From Bryobacteraceae bacterium (GTDB taxonomy: Bacteria > Acidobacteriota > Terriglobia > Bryobacterales > Bryobacteraceae), in NCBI GenBank assembly GCA_019752335.1, contig JAIEMJ010000011.1, positions 186,001 to 250,000 of the forward strand: 64,000 bases of DNA, given 5' to 3'. The position numbers and the translations under genes are program-made. Positions within the stretch are counted from its first letter, which is position 1, and each line of letters opens with the position of its first letter. Below are positions 16,216 through 25,577 of the stretch, in pieces. The notes below the pieces were generated by a model, which worked only from the letters and a program-made list of their open reading frames with translations, was not told the origin of the DNA and ran no database searches.

Positions 16216-17511
16216 ATGACTTCTGTCCGCTGGTGGATGCTCGCTCTCCTCTTCTTCGCCACCACCATCAACTACCTCGACCGCATTGTGCTCTCCGTGC
16301 TCAGCCCCGTCATCCTCGGCGAAATGCACGTCTCCAAGCAACAATACGGCGACATCACCAGCGCCTTTCAGTTGACCTACACGCTCGGCTTCCTCTTCTT
16401 CGGCTGGTTTGTTGACCGCTTCGGCACCCGCGTCGGCTACGCGGTAAGCGCGCTCTGGTGGAGCGTCGCCGCCTCGCTGCATTCGCTCTCCCGCACGGGT
16501 ACGGATCTCGCCATTTGGCGCGCCACGCTCGGCCTCGGCGAAGCTGGCAACTTCCCCACCGCCATCAAGTGCGTCGCCGAGTGGTTCCCCAAGAAGGAGC
16601 GCGCCCTCGCCTGCGGCATCTTCAACTCCGGCGCCAGCGTCGCCGCCATGGTCGGCCCGCCTCTGTTCGTTTGGATGAACGCCGCCTTCGGCTGGCGCAC
16701 CTGCTTCTTTCTCACCGGCGTCAGCGGACTCGTCTGGGCCACCATCTGGTGGCTCACCTATCGGCTGCCGAAGCACGATCCTCGCACCAACGACGCCGAG
16801 CGCGCACACATTTACTCTGACGCCGCCGCCGAGAACCTCGAGCCGAAGGTAAGTTGGCGCCAGGCCATCGGCTACCGGCAGACCTGGGGCTTCGGCGCGG
16901 CCAAATTCTTCTCGGACCCCGTCTGGTGGTTCTACCTCTACTGGCTGCCCTTGTATTTCTACGAGGTCCGCGGCTTCAAGCTCGCCGAAATCGGCTGGGC
17001 CCTGCCTGTCATCTACCTAATGGCCGACCTCGGCAGCGTCTTCGGCGGCTGGCTCTCCGGATCGCTCATCAGCCGAGGTTGGGAGATCGGCCGCGCGCGC
17101 AAGGCCAGCCTCCTGCTCTTCGCGCTCTGCATGCCCATCGGGGCCACCTGCGTTCTCGCCGAGAGCCCCTTGCTCGCCGTGGCCCTCATCAGCCTGGCGA
17201 CCGCCGCGCATCAAGGCTGGTCCGCCAATCTCTTCACCACCGCTTCAGACGTCTTCCCGCGGGGCGCCGTCGCCAGCGTCACCAGCATCGGCGGTTGCCT
17301 CGGCGGTTTCGGCGGCTTTCTATTCACCGGACAGATGGCCGGCTACGTCAGCCAGCATTACGGCTTCACGCCGATTTTCCTCATCATGGGCGCCTTCCAC
17401 CTCACCGGCTTCGCCCTGCTGCATTGGGGCATGGGCGACATGCGCCCGCTTACTTCGCCAATATCTCCAGCGCCAGCATTCCCCGGTACCGTGGTCCACC
17501 AGTCGTCGTGA
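16216..17511 (+). CDS. MFS transporter, ACS-family type
   Basis: The 431-aa protein begins MTSVRWWMLALLFFATTINYLDRIVLSVLSP, matching helix 1 of hexuronate/aldonate (ExuT-like) symporters. GWFVDRFGTRVGYAVSALWWS is the A-loop, and GLGEAGNFPTAIKCVAEWFPKKERALACG is typical of this subfamily. The start at 16216 rather than 16177 is chosen because it begins at the family N-terminus, and a consensus -10 sits just before it. The last 62 bases overlap the opposite-strand BsuPI gene. Substrate is probably an organic or sugar acid. Confidence 0.88.
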   Translation: MTSVRWWMLALLFFATTINYLDRIVLSVLSPVILGEMHVSKQQYGDITSAFQLTYTLGFLFFGWFVDRFGTRVGYAVSALWWSVAASLHSLSRTGTDLAIWRATLGLGEAGNFPTAIKCVAEWFPKKERALACGIFNSGASVAAMVGPPLFVWMNAAFGWRTCFFLTGVSGLVWATIWWLTYRLPKHDPRTNDAERAHIYSDAAAENLEPKVSWRQAIGYRQTWGFGAAKFFSDPVWWFYLYWLPLYFYEVRGFKLAEIGWALPVIYLMADLGSVFGGWLSGSLISRGWEIGRARKASLLLFALCMPIGATCVLAESPLLAVALISLATAAHQGWSANLFTTASDVFPRGAVASVTSIGGCLGGFGGFLFTGQMAGYVSQHYGFTPIFLIMGAFHLTGFALLHWGMGDMRPLTSPISPAPAFPGTVVHQSS

Positions 17512-18373
17512 TGTAACCATCCAGCGTGTAGCGGCCCGCGGGCAAGGGCTGGCCATTGAAGTTGGTGAGCGGGATGGTGGCCGTCCAATTCTTCTCTCTG
17601 TTGATCCGCAGCGTCTGCAGGGCGGCGAGGAAGGTCCGCGTAGCGCTCCACTGGTAAACCACCTCGCCCGCGCTATCCAGTAAACGATAGTCGAACTCCT
17701 GGCCGCTGCTAAAGTCGAGCACCAGTTCCTCTTCGGTGCGCAGGGTCATCCGCGCCAGCACGGTCGCGCCACTGGGGTAGGCGGTCCGGTCCGTCGTCAC
17801 GGCGAAGGTGGTCTCCGGCGTGGCCACCAGCACCGTACCGTTGATGCGCGCGTAACTCAAGTCATACACCCGCGGACCGGCGATCGTCGTCTCCGTCCGC
17901 CGCAGCAGTCCGAGATACGGCAAGTAGTAGTCCGCGGTAAGGCCGGCGTCGGCGCACGTCAGCCCGGTATAGCGAACTAGGGCGACCGAGGAGAAGTCGC
18001 CCAGCGGAAACGTGCCGGAGAAATTCTTGCTCCCGATTTCCGCGCTGGAGTTACAGGGGTGAACGGAACTGGGAAAGCTACGCCGCTCCTCGGCCGCGAA
18101 GTTCAAGTAAGGCCGCTCCGCTCGCGCATTCTGGTCATAGCTCACCAGGACGCCGTCGGCGCTCTGCCGCAGCCACACCTCGCCCGCAAAACCGTTCAAC
18201 ACGGCATAGGCATTGCCGCCCACCGTCTGCTGGCGCACCACGGAAACTACCTGCGGCGGACCCAGCGCGGTCTTGTAGATCCACTGGTTCCCCACCTGCA
18301 ACGGAAGATACTCCGGCACCTGCGCCATCAGGGCCCCGGAAAATGCCAAGCCGAGCGTAAATAGTCTCATCAT
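17450..18373 (-). CDS. Secreted protein with C-terminal BsuPI-like domain
   Basis: The 307-aa protein has a signal peptide (MMRLFTLGLAFSGALMAQ). Residues about 19-190 form a region with YLPLQVGNQWIYK at its start, common in exported acidobacterial proteins. A C-terminal domain of about 100 residues matches the BsuPI proteinase-inhibitor family (TTDRTAYPSGATV, FDYRLLDSAGEVVYQWS, LPAGRYTLDGYITT). The function is unknown; the domain is often a generic Ig-like fold. Its 3' end overlaps the convergent MFS gene by 62 bases. Start could be 18373 or the adjacent ATG at 18370. Confidence 0.8.
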   Translation of the reverse strand: MMRLFTLGLAFSGALMAQVPEYLPLQVGNQWIYKTALGPPQVVSVVRQQTVGGNAYAVLNGFAGEVWLRQSADGVLVSYDQNARAERPYLNFAAEERRSFPSSVHPCNSSAEIGSKNFSGTFPLGDFSSVALVRYTGLTCADAGLTADYYLPYLGLLRRTETTIAGPRVYDLSYARINGTVLVATPETTFAVTTDRTAYPSGATVLARMTLRTEEELVLDFSSGQEFDYRLLDSAGEVVYQWSATRTFLAALQTLRINREKNWTATIPLTNFNGQPLPAGRYTLDGYITTTGGPRYRGMLALEILAK

Positions 18374-18478
18374 TCAGCTATAGACGCGCAACTCGATCAC
18401 TCGTTGGCTCATGCCATCGAATTGTTTACAACTTTTCCCCTCAAGTGAGCTCCAATAGAAGGACAGGAGAAACTCGCG

Positions 18479-19066
18479 GTGTACTTGGCAGGCGGTTGGT
18501 TGGTGACTCTGGTTTGGATGGCACAGGCCTTAACGGACGCCGAAGTGAAGGCCTATCTGCCGAAACTGTCGCTACCACAGGAGACGACGATCGGCCCGAA
18601 GGATGGGCAGTACCTGCATGACCTCACCGTCAAGCTGAAAGCGAAGCGGGTATTGGAAATCGGCACGGCGCATGGGTACTCCGCACTCTGGCTGGCCATG
18701 GCCTTACGCAAAACAGAGGGCCGCCTGGTGACACTGGAAATTCACGAAGGCCACCACGCCATCGCCCGCGAACACTTCGCGGCCACCGGTTTGGCCCGCC
18801 TCGTCGACGCCCGCCTGGCCGACGCCCTGGAAGAAATACCGCGCCTCGAAGGACCCTTCGAACTAGTCCTCATCGACGCCATCAAGACCGACTATCTCCG
18901 CTACTACGAGCTCGTCCTTCCCAAAGTCCGCAAAGGCGGGGTCATCGCCGCGCACACCGTCGCGTCCAACCCAGACGAATTACGCGAATTTCTCGCCCGG
19001 ATCAAGGCGGACCCCGCCGTCCGCACCGAATTCGCCCACGGCCTTTCGCTCAGTTACAAGAAATAA
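18479..19066 (+). CDS. O-methyltransferase-family protein, probably exported or membrane-attached
   Basis: This 195-aa protein has the SAM-binding motif VLEIGTAHGYSALWLAMAL, followed by LVTLEIHEGHHAIAREHF and FELVLIDAIKTDYLRYYELVLPKVRKGG, as in class I catechol/caffeoyl-CoA O-methyltransferases. The start is GTG at 18479, preceded by AGGAGA at 8-13 bases. The N-terminus MYLAGGWLVTLVWMAQAL looks like a signal sequence, unusual for a methyltransferase; a later start would remove it. The substrate is unknown. Confidence 0.83.
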   Translation: MYLAGGWLVTLVWMAQALTDAEVKAYLPKLSLPQETTIGPKDGQYLHDLTVKLKAKRVLEIGTAHGYSALWLAMALRKTEGRLVTLEIHEGHHAIAREHFAATGLARLVDARLADALEEIPRLEGPFELVLIDAIKTDYLRYYELVLPKVRKGGVIAAHTVASNPDELREFLARIKADPAVRTEFAHGLSLSYKK

Positions 19067-19747
19067 TCAGCGCGGATAGCTTCCGTTATTCACATCCAGC
19101 GTCGTACCGTTCACGTAAGCCGGCGACGCGCTTCCCAGCCACAGAATCGCCGCGGCCACTTCTGCCGGCAGGCAAGGCCGCCCCGAATAAACCGCCGCCA
19201 TCACGGAATCCTTCCGCGCTTGCGGCAATTGCTCATACATATCGGTCAAGGTCGGCCCTGGAGCCACGGCATTCACCAATCCGCCGTGCGGTCCCAGTTC
19301 CCTGGCCCAGGACTTCGTCAGATTCAACAATCCCGCTTTGCTCACGCCGTACCAAAGGTCAGGATGGCCCGTGAACGCCGACACCGAAGAAACATTCACC
19401 ACCCGCCCCGCGCCTCGGGCGCGGATCTGCGGCGCCAACGCGGCAATCAACGCGCAAGGCGCTTCCAGGTTCACCGTCAGAATATCGCGCCGGTGTTGCT
19501 CCGGAATCCGGTCATAGGGATCGCAAAACAAAATCGCCGCGTTATTCACCAAAGTATCGATTTCGCCCAGCCTCTCCACCATCGCCGGAATCTGGTCCAG
19601 CGCCCGTAGGTCAAACACCACCGGCTCGCCGATAGATTCGTCGCTGAACTCCAGGTCCAGCGACAGCACCCGATAGCCCGCCTCGGCAAACGCCTTCGCC
19701 GTCGCCAAGCCGATCCCCCGCGCGGCGCCAGTAATCAACACCGTCAT
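19067..19747 (-). CDS. Short-chain dehydrogenase/reductase
   Basis: The 226-aa enzyme has the SDR cofactor motif TGAARGIG near the N-terminus, NNAAI (NNAG-like), catalytic Ser in VVNVSSVSAF, and the YxxxK pair in WYGVSKAG. PGPTLTDMY and YVNGTTLDVNNG close it. The start at 19747 overlaps the stop of the upstream small gene (ATGA); a longer start would lie inside that gene. It is the last gene of the cupin/PSD1/DUF1501 run, so it may act on a related small molecule. Substrate unknown. Confidence 0.9.
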   Translation of the reverse strand: MTVLITGAARGIGLATAKAFAEAGYRVLSLDLEFSDESIGEPVVFDLRALDQIPAMVERLGEIDTLVNNAAILFCDPYDRIPEQHRRDILTVNLEAPCALIAALAPQIRARGAGRVVNVSSVSAFTGHPDLWYGVSKAGLLNLTKSWARELGPHGGLVNAVAPGPTLTDMYEQLPQARKDSVMAAVYSGRPCLPAEVAAAILWLGSASPAYVNGTTLDVNNGSYPR

Positions 19748-20094
19748 GGTTGCTTCACCTGCCGCGCCGGATTCGCAAGCCACTTCGAAAGCTCAATGTC
19801 CACCGCGCGCATCTCCGGCAAACGATCAAACCGCTCGCTGATCCGCCGCACACAAGTCACCCCCAGCCGAGCCGCTTGCCGCCCCAGTTCCGTGTTCCCT
19901 GCCTCGCGCACCACTTGGCGCAGCAATCGTTGCGCTCGCCACAATTCTTCCTGCTCGTCCTTCAGTTGACGCTCTCGCGCCGAACTACCGGCCCAAAACC
20001 AGAATCCCGCCGCAAAGGAAGTGGGAGGGGCGGCGCTTCGGGCCTGGCAAACACAAAACCAGAAAAAGCCGGCGGTAACGGCGAACCTGCGCAT
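19744..20094 (-). CDS. Small exported hypothetical protein
   Basis: The 116-aa protein has a signal peptide or membrane anchor (MRRFAVTAGFFWFCVCQARSAA), a second aromatic-rich stretch (SFAAGFWFWAG), and a predicted helical basic/acidic region (RERQLKDEQEELWRAQRLLRQVV). I do not recognise the family. It is supported as a real gene by its position: 9 bases after the DUF1501 stop, with a 4-base ATGA overlap with the SDR start. Confidence 0.6.
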   Translation of the reverse strand: MRRFAVTAGFFWFCVCQARSAAPPTSFAAGFWFWAGSSARERQLKDEQEELWRAQRLLRQVVREAGNTELGRQAARLGVTCVRRISERFDRLPEMRAVDIELSKWLANPARQVKQP

Positions 20095-20103
20095 AATTCT
20101 AGC

Positions 20104-21552
20104 TTACGTCAACAGTTCTTTCACCACTACAGCTTTCTCCACCCCCGTCAGGCGCTGATCCAGCCCCTGATGCTTGTAACTAAATCGCGCCGTATCAACT
20201 CCGAACTGATTCAGAATCGTCGCCTGGAAATCGCGCACATGTACCGGATCGCGCACGATATTGTAACTGAACTCATCGGTCTCCCCGTGTACATAGCCGC
20301 CCTTAAAGCCGCCGCCGGCCACCCACAAACTAAACGCGCGCGGATGATGATCCCGGCCGTAAGTATCAGCCGTTAATTTTCCTTGCGAGTAAATCGTGCG
20401 GCCAAATTCGCCGCCCCAAATTACGATCGTATCTTCCAGCAAACCACGTTGCTTCAGATCCTGCACCAACGCGTAACAAGCCTGATCGACATCCTTAGTC
20501 TGGCTCGGCAGAATCTGCGGTAACTCGCCGTGGACATCCCAGCCGCGCATATAAAGCTGCACAAACCGCACGCCGCGCTCCACCAGCCGCCTTGCCATCA
20601 GGCACGAATTCGCAAAAGTGCCACCCTTGCGCGCCTCTTCGCCGTAAAGCGTATAAGTACTTGCCGGCTCCTTCGATAAGTCAGTCAAATCCGGCACCGA
20701 GGACTGCATGCGAAACGCCATCTCATACTGCGCGATGCGCGCCCGCGTCTCCGGATCACCCACCTTCGCATGCTGCAATTGATTCATCTCGCTCAACGCG
20801 TCGAGCATGCGGCGGCGCACCTTGCTATCCACACCGTCGGGATTATTGATGTAGAGCACCGGATCCGCGCCCGAACGCAATGCGACGCCCGCATACTGCG
20901 CCGACAGAAAGCCCGAACTCCACAGCCGCGCCGAAATCGCCTGCACATTGGCCCTGGGATTCGAATGCTGCGCGTTCAGCACGACAAACGTGGGTAAGTC
21001 CTGATTCATGCTGCCCAAACCATAAGCCAGCCACGAACCGAAACAAGGCTTGCCCGGAATCTGATTCCCCGTTTGAATAAATGTAATGGCCGGCTCATGA
21101 TTAATGGCCTCGGTATTCATGGTGCGAATCACCGTGAGATCGTCCGCCATCTTGGCCATATTCGGAATCAACTCCGACATCCATGCCCCGCTACGGCCAT
21201 ACTGGGCAAACTTGAAGACCGAGGGCGCAATCGGAAACCGGGCCTGGCCCGAAGTCATCGTCGTCAGGCGTTGCCCCTGGCGAATGCTCTCCGGCAGATC
21301 CTTGTCGTACCAATCCTTCATCGTGGGCTTATAGTCCAGTAAGTCCATCTGCGGCGGCGCACCCACCATGTGCAGATAAATAATCCGCTTCGCCTTCGGG
21401 GCAAAGTGCGGCAAGTCTGGCAGGCCGCCGGTTACCTTGCCGGCCGTCGTAGCGCCCAGCGCATTCAGCGCCAGCGCGCCGATGCCGTAAGTGGATCGCG
21501 TCAGTAACTGGCGGCGGGTTTCAACGTGGACGGCTTCATCATGCGGATTCAT
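20104..21552 (-). CDS. DUF1501-family secreted protein
   Basis: The 482-aa protein belongs to the DUF1501 family (alkaline-phosphatase-like fold), which in Planctomycetes and Acidobacteria is nearly always encoded beside a PSCyt1/PSD1 protein, as here (12-base gap). The N-terminus contains ETRRQLLTRSTYGIGALALNALG, a Tat-type signal. Recognisable family segments include IIYLHMVGAPPQMDLLDYKP, YMRGWDVHGELP, VIWGGEFGRTIYSQG and GRDHHPRAFSLWVAGGG. The biochemical role is unknown; the pair is thought to act on polymers at the cell surface. Confidence 0.93.
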   Translation of the reverse strand: MNPHDEAVHVETRRQLLTRSTYGIGALALNALGATTAGKVTGGLPDLPHFAPKAKRIIYLHMVGAPPQMDLLDYKPTMKDWYDKDLPESIRQGQRLTTMTSGQARFPIAPSVFKFAQYGRSGAWMSELIPNMAKMADDLTVIRTMNTEAINHEPAITFIQTGNQIPGKPCFGSWLAYGLGSMNQDLPTFVVLNAQHSNPRANVQAISARLWSSGFLSAQYAGVALRSGADPVLYINNPDGVDSKVRRRMLDALSEMNQLQHAKVGDPETRARIAQYEMAFRMQSSVPDLTDLSKEPASTYTLYGEEARKGGTFANSCLMARRLVERGVRFVQLYMRGWDVHGELPQILPSQTKDVDQACYALVQDLKQRGLLEDTIVIWGGEFGRTIYSQGKLTADTYGRDHHPRAFSLWVAGGGFKGGYVHGETDEFSYNIVRDPVHVRDFQATILNQFGVDTARFSYKHQGLDQRLTGVEKAVVVKELLT

Positions 21553-21564
21553 ATTTCCGGGCTC

Positions 21565-24500
21565 CTACTTATTCAGCACTTCGTCAAGATTCAGCACTTG
21601 GTTCGCCACCATTGTCCATGCGGCGAGCTCCGGCGCGGATAACTTCGCGTCCGGCACTGAGGCACCCGTCGCAATCAGCTTCTTCGCTTCCGCGGGATGC
21701 AACTTATAGTGCGCCAGGTAGTCAGCCTGCGCCCGTTGCACAATTAACGTCTCGCGCGCATCGAAAGGACGGCCCAATACCTGCCGCGCCAGAAACTCCG
21801 TTCGCCCAGCCGGCAGACGCAGCAGACGCTCCGCCAAATAGCGCGCCGCTTCCACATACTGCGGATCATTCATCGTCACCAAAGCCTGCAGCGGCGTATT
21901 CGTCCGCTCGCGCCGCACCGTACAGTTCTCGCGGCTCGGCGCATTGAAGATATCCATCGACGCCGGTGGCGCACTACGCTTCCAGAACGTATACATCGAC
22001 CGCCGGTAGAGCTTGTTACCCTCATCTTCCTTGTAATTCCGCGTGTTGCTCTGCAACATCGCCACCGTCTCCCACACGCCCTTCGGCTGATACGGCTTCA
22101 CGCTCGGCCCGCCAATTTCCGGATTCAGCAAACCACTTACCGACAGCGCATAATCACGCACCATTTCCGCATCCATGCGGAACCGCGGACCACGCGACAG
22201 CAGCCGGTTCTCCGCATCTAGCTTGAGTTTCTCCGGCGTCGCCGTCGCCGCTTGCCGGTACGTCGACGACATCACCATCATGCGATAGAACTTCTTCATA
22301 TCCCAGCCGGACTCGCGAAATTCCACCGCCATCCAATCCAACAACTCCGGATGCGACGGCACCTCGCCCTGGCTGCCAAAGTCCTCCGCCGTACGCACCA
22401 GCCCCTTGCCGAATAGCTCCTGCCAGAATCGATTCACCGTCACCCGCGCCATCAGCGGATTGCCTGAATCAATCAGCCACTGCGCCAAACCCAGCCGGTT
22501 GCGCGGTAAGCTCGCCGCCATCGGCGGCAGCGCCGCCGGCACGCCGGGAGTTACTTTGTCTCTCGGCTGATCGTACTGGCCCCGGAAAAGAATATTCGCG
22601 GACGGCATGCTGTCGGTCTTCTCATACATCACATGCGTGATCGCGCCCGCCCGGCGAATTCGCTTCCGTTCCGCCACCAATGCGCTCAGCTTCGTATTCA
22701 ACGCGCCAAAGCCTGGATTCTCCCGATTCACATACTGGCGGCCCAGCACTTCCCTGCCCGCCTCATCCAGCGTCTCGGCAGCCAGCGCCGCTTTCACCTT
22801 GGGCCAATCCGCCAACATCCGGACTTGTTCGTCATTGAGTAAGTTCGTCGAAACCAGGACGTCCTGCAGCTTGCCGCCGGCGAAGTAACGCGTTCCTCCG
22901 TTCCAACCCCAGCGGACCGGCGTGCCGGAATTGATCTCGCCCGCCAGCCGCGCCACACTATCGCCCGTCCCTTCCATCGCCACGGGTAGGCCATTTACAT
23001 AAATCGAAAAAGCCGAATAGTCACGGCCACCGTCGTAAGTCACCGCGACGTGAGTCCACGCCTTCGTCGGCAAACGATTCGCATTGGAGGCGCGCGCCTC
23101 AATGCGATCCTTCTCCGCATCGCCCAGCAACCGGAAAATCAAAACCCGTCCCGTACTCTCCAGCGTCCAGCCGTGGCCCTTCGCTTCCTGGCTAAGTAGA
23201 GTGAAATTGTCCTCCGCCACGGGCAAATAAACCCATGCGGCCACCGAAAATGGCTTGTCCGCGCTCAACGCGGGCCCCGGCATCTCTAGCTTGCCCTTCT
23301 CTGTAAAGGCCAACGCCCGCGAACCCGGCGCCGTACCCTCCGCCCACGTCACTCCCGCTTCCAGCGTAGCGGGCTCTGCCAGAGTCTCTCCCGGCAGCGG
23401 CGAAGTGATCCGCGGACGCGCATGCACCCAAGCCTCGAAATTCTTGAGCGATGCCGCCCGTTCGCTCGCGATCTTCGCGCGCGTCTCCTTCTCTTCGTTC
23501 TGCACCTGCAACCAACGCTCGCGATCCTCCAGCCTCGGCACAATAATCGTCGGCGGCGTATCCGAAATATTCCCGTCCATCGGCTTCTGCGTGGTGTTCT
23601 TGAAAAACGCCACCATCTGGTAGAACTCTTTCTGAGCCAACGGATCAAACTTATGGTCGTGACAAACCGCGCAGCCGAGCGTCAGCCCCAGAAACACCGT
23701 CGACGTAGTCTCCACGCGATCCTTCTGGTAAATGGCATCCACCTCCTCCGGAATCGCCCCACCTTCATTCGTGGTGATGTTACAACGGTTAAACCCGGAA
23801 GCAATCTGCTGATCCATCGTCGCGTTCTGCAGTAAGTCGCCCGCCAGTTGCTCCAGCGTGAATTGATCAAAAGGCATATTCCGATTCAGCGCTTGAATCA
23901 CCCAATTGCGATACGGCCAAATCTCCCGGTAGTTATCGATATGCAGTCCGTGTGTATCGGCGTAGCGCGCGGCATCCAGCCAATATCGCCCCCGATGCTC
24001 TCCCCACTGCGGACGCGCCATCAGCCGGTCCACTAAGTTGCCATAGGCGTTGGGCGACTTGTCATTCACAAACGCCTCCACCTCCGCCGGGCTCGGTGGC
24101 AAGCCGTTCAGATCCAACGACACCCGGCGAATCAGGGTCCGGCGATCCGCTTCCGGCGCCGGCTGTAAGTTCGCGCTCTGTAACTTAGCGAGAATAAATT
24201 GGTCAATCGGATTCTTCACCCACTTCGCCGGATCCACCACCGCCGGCGGCGTGGCGCGCTTCGGCGCCACAAAGGACCAGTGCTCTTCCCACGGCGCGCC
24301 CTGTGTGATCCAATCCTTGAGTAACTGCTTTTGCGCGGCGGTCAGCTTGCGATGCGACGCCGGCGGCGGCATCACGCGCGCTTCGCGCGTCTCATTCACC
24401 CGCAGCCACAGGCGGCTCGCCTCCGGTTGCCCCGCCACCAGCGCCGGCCCCGGCTTGCGCTCCGCGAACGCGCCTTCGCGCGTATCCAGCCGCAAACCCG

Positions 24501-24654
24501 CCATCCGCGTCCCCGCGTCCGGCCCGTGGCAATGGAAGCAATTCTCCGAGAGCAACGGCCGGATCTGCCGTTGAAAACTAACCTTGGCCGGGTTGGAGAC
24601 GGGAGCAGCGATAGCCACCCCGGTAAAAAAAACGACGAGCAGGCATACACGCAT
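21565..24654 (-). CDS. PSCyt1-DUF1549-LamG-DUF1553 (PSD1) multidomain cytochrome-like protein
   Basis: The 1029-aa exported protein has a signal peptide (MRVCLLVVFFTGVAIAA), then a PSCyt1 haem motif CFHCH near residue 40. DUF1549 follows with a second CxxCH (CAVCHDHKFDPLAQKEFYQ, about residue 310), then a LamG-like sugar-binding domain in the middle (VAAWVYLPVAEDNFTLL, THVAVTYDGG). The C-terminal DUF1553 domain contains RVTVNRFWQELFGKGLVRTAEDFG and PLQALVTMNDPQYVEAARYLAER. This architecture is characteristic of Planctomycetes and Acidobacteria and is linked to periplasmic polymer degradation, with two possible c-type haems. Confidence 0.93.
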   Translation of the reverse strand: MRVCLLVVFFTGVAIAAPVSNPAKVSFQRQIRPLLSENCFHCHGPDAGTRMAGLRLDTREGAFAERKPGPALVAGQPEASRLWLRVNETREARVMPPPASHRKLTAAQKQLLKDWITQGAPWEEHWSFVAPKRATPPAVVDPAKWVKNPIDQFILAKLQSANLQPAPEADRRTLIRRVSLDLNGLPPSPAEVEAFVNDKSPNAYGNLVDRLMARPQWGEHRGRYWLDAARYADTHGLHIDNYREIWPYRNWVIQALNRNMPFDQFTLEQLAGDLLQNATMDQQIASGFNRCNITTNEGGAIPEEVDAIYQKDRVETTSTVFLGLTLGCAVCHDHKFDPLAQKEFYQMVAFFKNTTQKPMDGNISDTPPTIIVPRLEDRERWLQVQNEEKETRAKIASERAASLKNFEAWVHARPRITSPLPGETLAEPATLEAGVTWAEGTAPGSRALAFTEKGKLEMPGPALSADKPFSVAAWVYLPVAEDNFTLLSQEAKGHGWTLESTGRVLIFRLLGDAEKDRIEARASNANRLPTKAWTHVAVTYDGGRDYSAFSIYVNGLPVAMEGTGDSVARLAGEINSGTPVRWGWNGGTRYFAGGKLQDVLVSTNLLNDEQVRMLADWPKVKAALAAETLDEAGREVLGRQYVNRENPGFGALNTKLSALVAERKRIRRAGAITHVMYEKTDSMPSANILFRGQYDQPRDKVTPGVPAALPPMAASLPRNRLGLAQWLIDSGNPLMARVTVNRFWQELFGKGLVRTAEDFGSQGEVPSHPELLDWMAVEFRESGWDMKKFYRMMVMSSTYRQAATATPEKLKLDAENRLLSRGPRFRMDAEMVRDYALSVSGLLNPEIGGPSVKPYQPKGVWETVAMLQSNTRNYKEDEGNKLYRRSMYTFWKRSAPPASMDIFNAPSRENCTVRRERTNTPLQALVTMNDPQYVEAARYLAERLLRLPAGRTEFLARQVLGRPFDARETLIVQRAQADYLAHYKLHPAEAKKLIATGASVPDAKLSAPELAAWTMVANQVLNLDEVLNK

Positions 24655-24679
24655 GGCTGCCCTGCATTTTATCGCGCTT

Positions 24680-25450
24680 TTACTCGATTGACCGGACCTT
24701 CACCACAAAGTAGTCCAGCGGTCCGCGCACGTCGACAAATTGATGCGACACCGTGTTCGGCACCACCACGGCGTCGCCCGGCTGGATCGCCTGCCGCACG
24801 CCGCCCTCCACCATCGCCCCGCGCACCTCTTCCGGCCCCGTGGTCTTCCGCTCCGTAATCGTCCCGCCGGTCACCAACGTCGCCGTGCCCCGCACAAAGT
24901 ACATGATGTCCGTGTCGCGCGCGTGCCACTCCGCAATGCCGTCCTTGTCGCGATGGCTCGCCGACACCTTGTAGCCGTCGCCGCTCGCCAGGGCGCCACC
25001 CTTCATCAGTGCGGTCAACACAGAAGGCTTGCCCGCGTCCCGCGTGCGGATCTTCACCAGAAAGTAGCGGCAAGGTCCTTGAATATTGACGAAACGGTGC
25101 GACATCCCGTTCGGAATCGTCACGACATCGCCCGCCTTCAACTCGCGCCGCTCGCCGCCCTCCAGGCTCGGGCCGCGCGTTTCGCCCGGCGCCGTCACCT
25201 TCGGATGCTTCAGCTCACCACCCGTAACGAGCGTCGCCGCACCCGCCACGAAGTACAGCACGTCGCTGTCCGCCGCGTGGATCTCCGCTTGCCCCTCCTG
25301 TTCCCGCCCAATCGCCATCAGGCGGAAATGGCCTCGGTCCAGCACGATACCGTGCTTCGGGTAGGCCGCATCGAGTTTGGCCCCCGGCACAAAAATGGCT
25401 TGGCCGAGCAGCAGTGGCGTCACGCAGAGGGGAACAATGAATCTAAGCAT
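24680..25450 (-). CDS. Secreted bicupin protein
   Basis: The 256-aa protein has a signal peptide (MLRFIVPLCVTPLLLGQ) and two tandem cupin domains of about 110 residues. Each repeats the same pattern: DSDVLYFVAGAATLVTGG and DTDIMYFVRGTATLVTGG, then KAGDVVTIPNGMSHRFVNIQGP and QPGDAVVVPNTVSHQFVDVRGP. The metal-binding His set is reduced: each domain retains the HxF/HQF His of motif 2, but motif 1 lacks the usual HxH. It precedes the PSD1 gene by 25 bases. TAGGAT ends 9 bases before its ATG. Ligand unknown. Confidence 0.83.
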   Translation of the reverse strand: MLRFIVPLCVTPLLLGQAIFVPGAKLDAAYPKHGIVLDRGHFRLMAIGREQEGQAEIHAADSDVLYFVAGAATLVTGGELKHPKVTAPGETRGPSLEGGERRELKAGDVVTIPNGMSHRFVNIQGPCRYFLVKIRTRDAGKPSVLTALMKGGALASGDGYKVSASHRDKDGIAEWHARDTDIMYFVRGTATLVTGGTITERKTTGPEEVRGAMVEGGVRQAIQPGDAVVVPNTVSHQFVDVRGPLDYFVVKVRSIE

Positions 25451-25459
25451 CCGCCTGGA

Positions 25460-25465
25460 ATCCTA
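25460..25465 (-). promoter_or_regulatory. -10 hexamer TAGGAT of the bicupin-PSD1 gene run
   Basis: TAGGAT on the minus strand ends 9 bases before the bicupin ATG (25450). Confidence 0.4.
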
Positions 25466-25577
25466 TCAGGTTTGGCCAGGGCATTGCTTTCTGGGCCGCA
25501 TCCGCGTTAAGCTGCAAACGATTACATAGGCCAATTTCATGCAGATGAAACGTGGTTTCGCTAAGGTGGAGAGAGTT

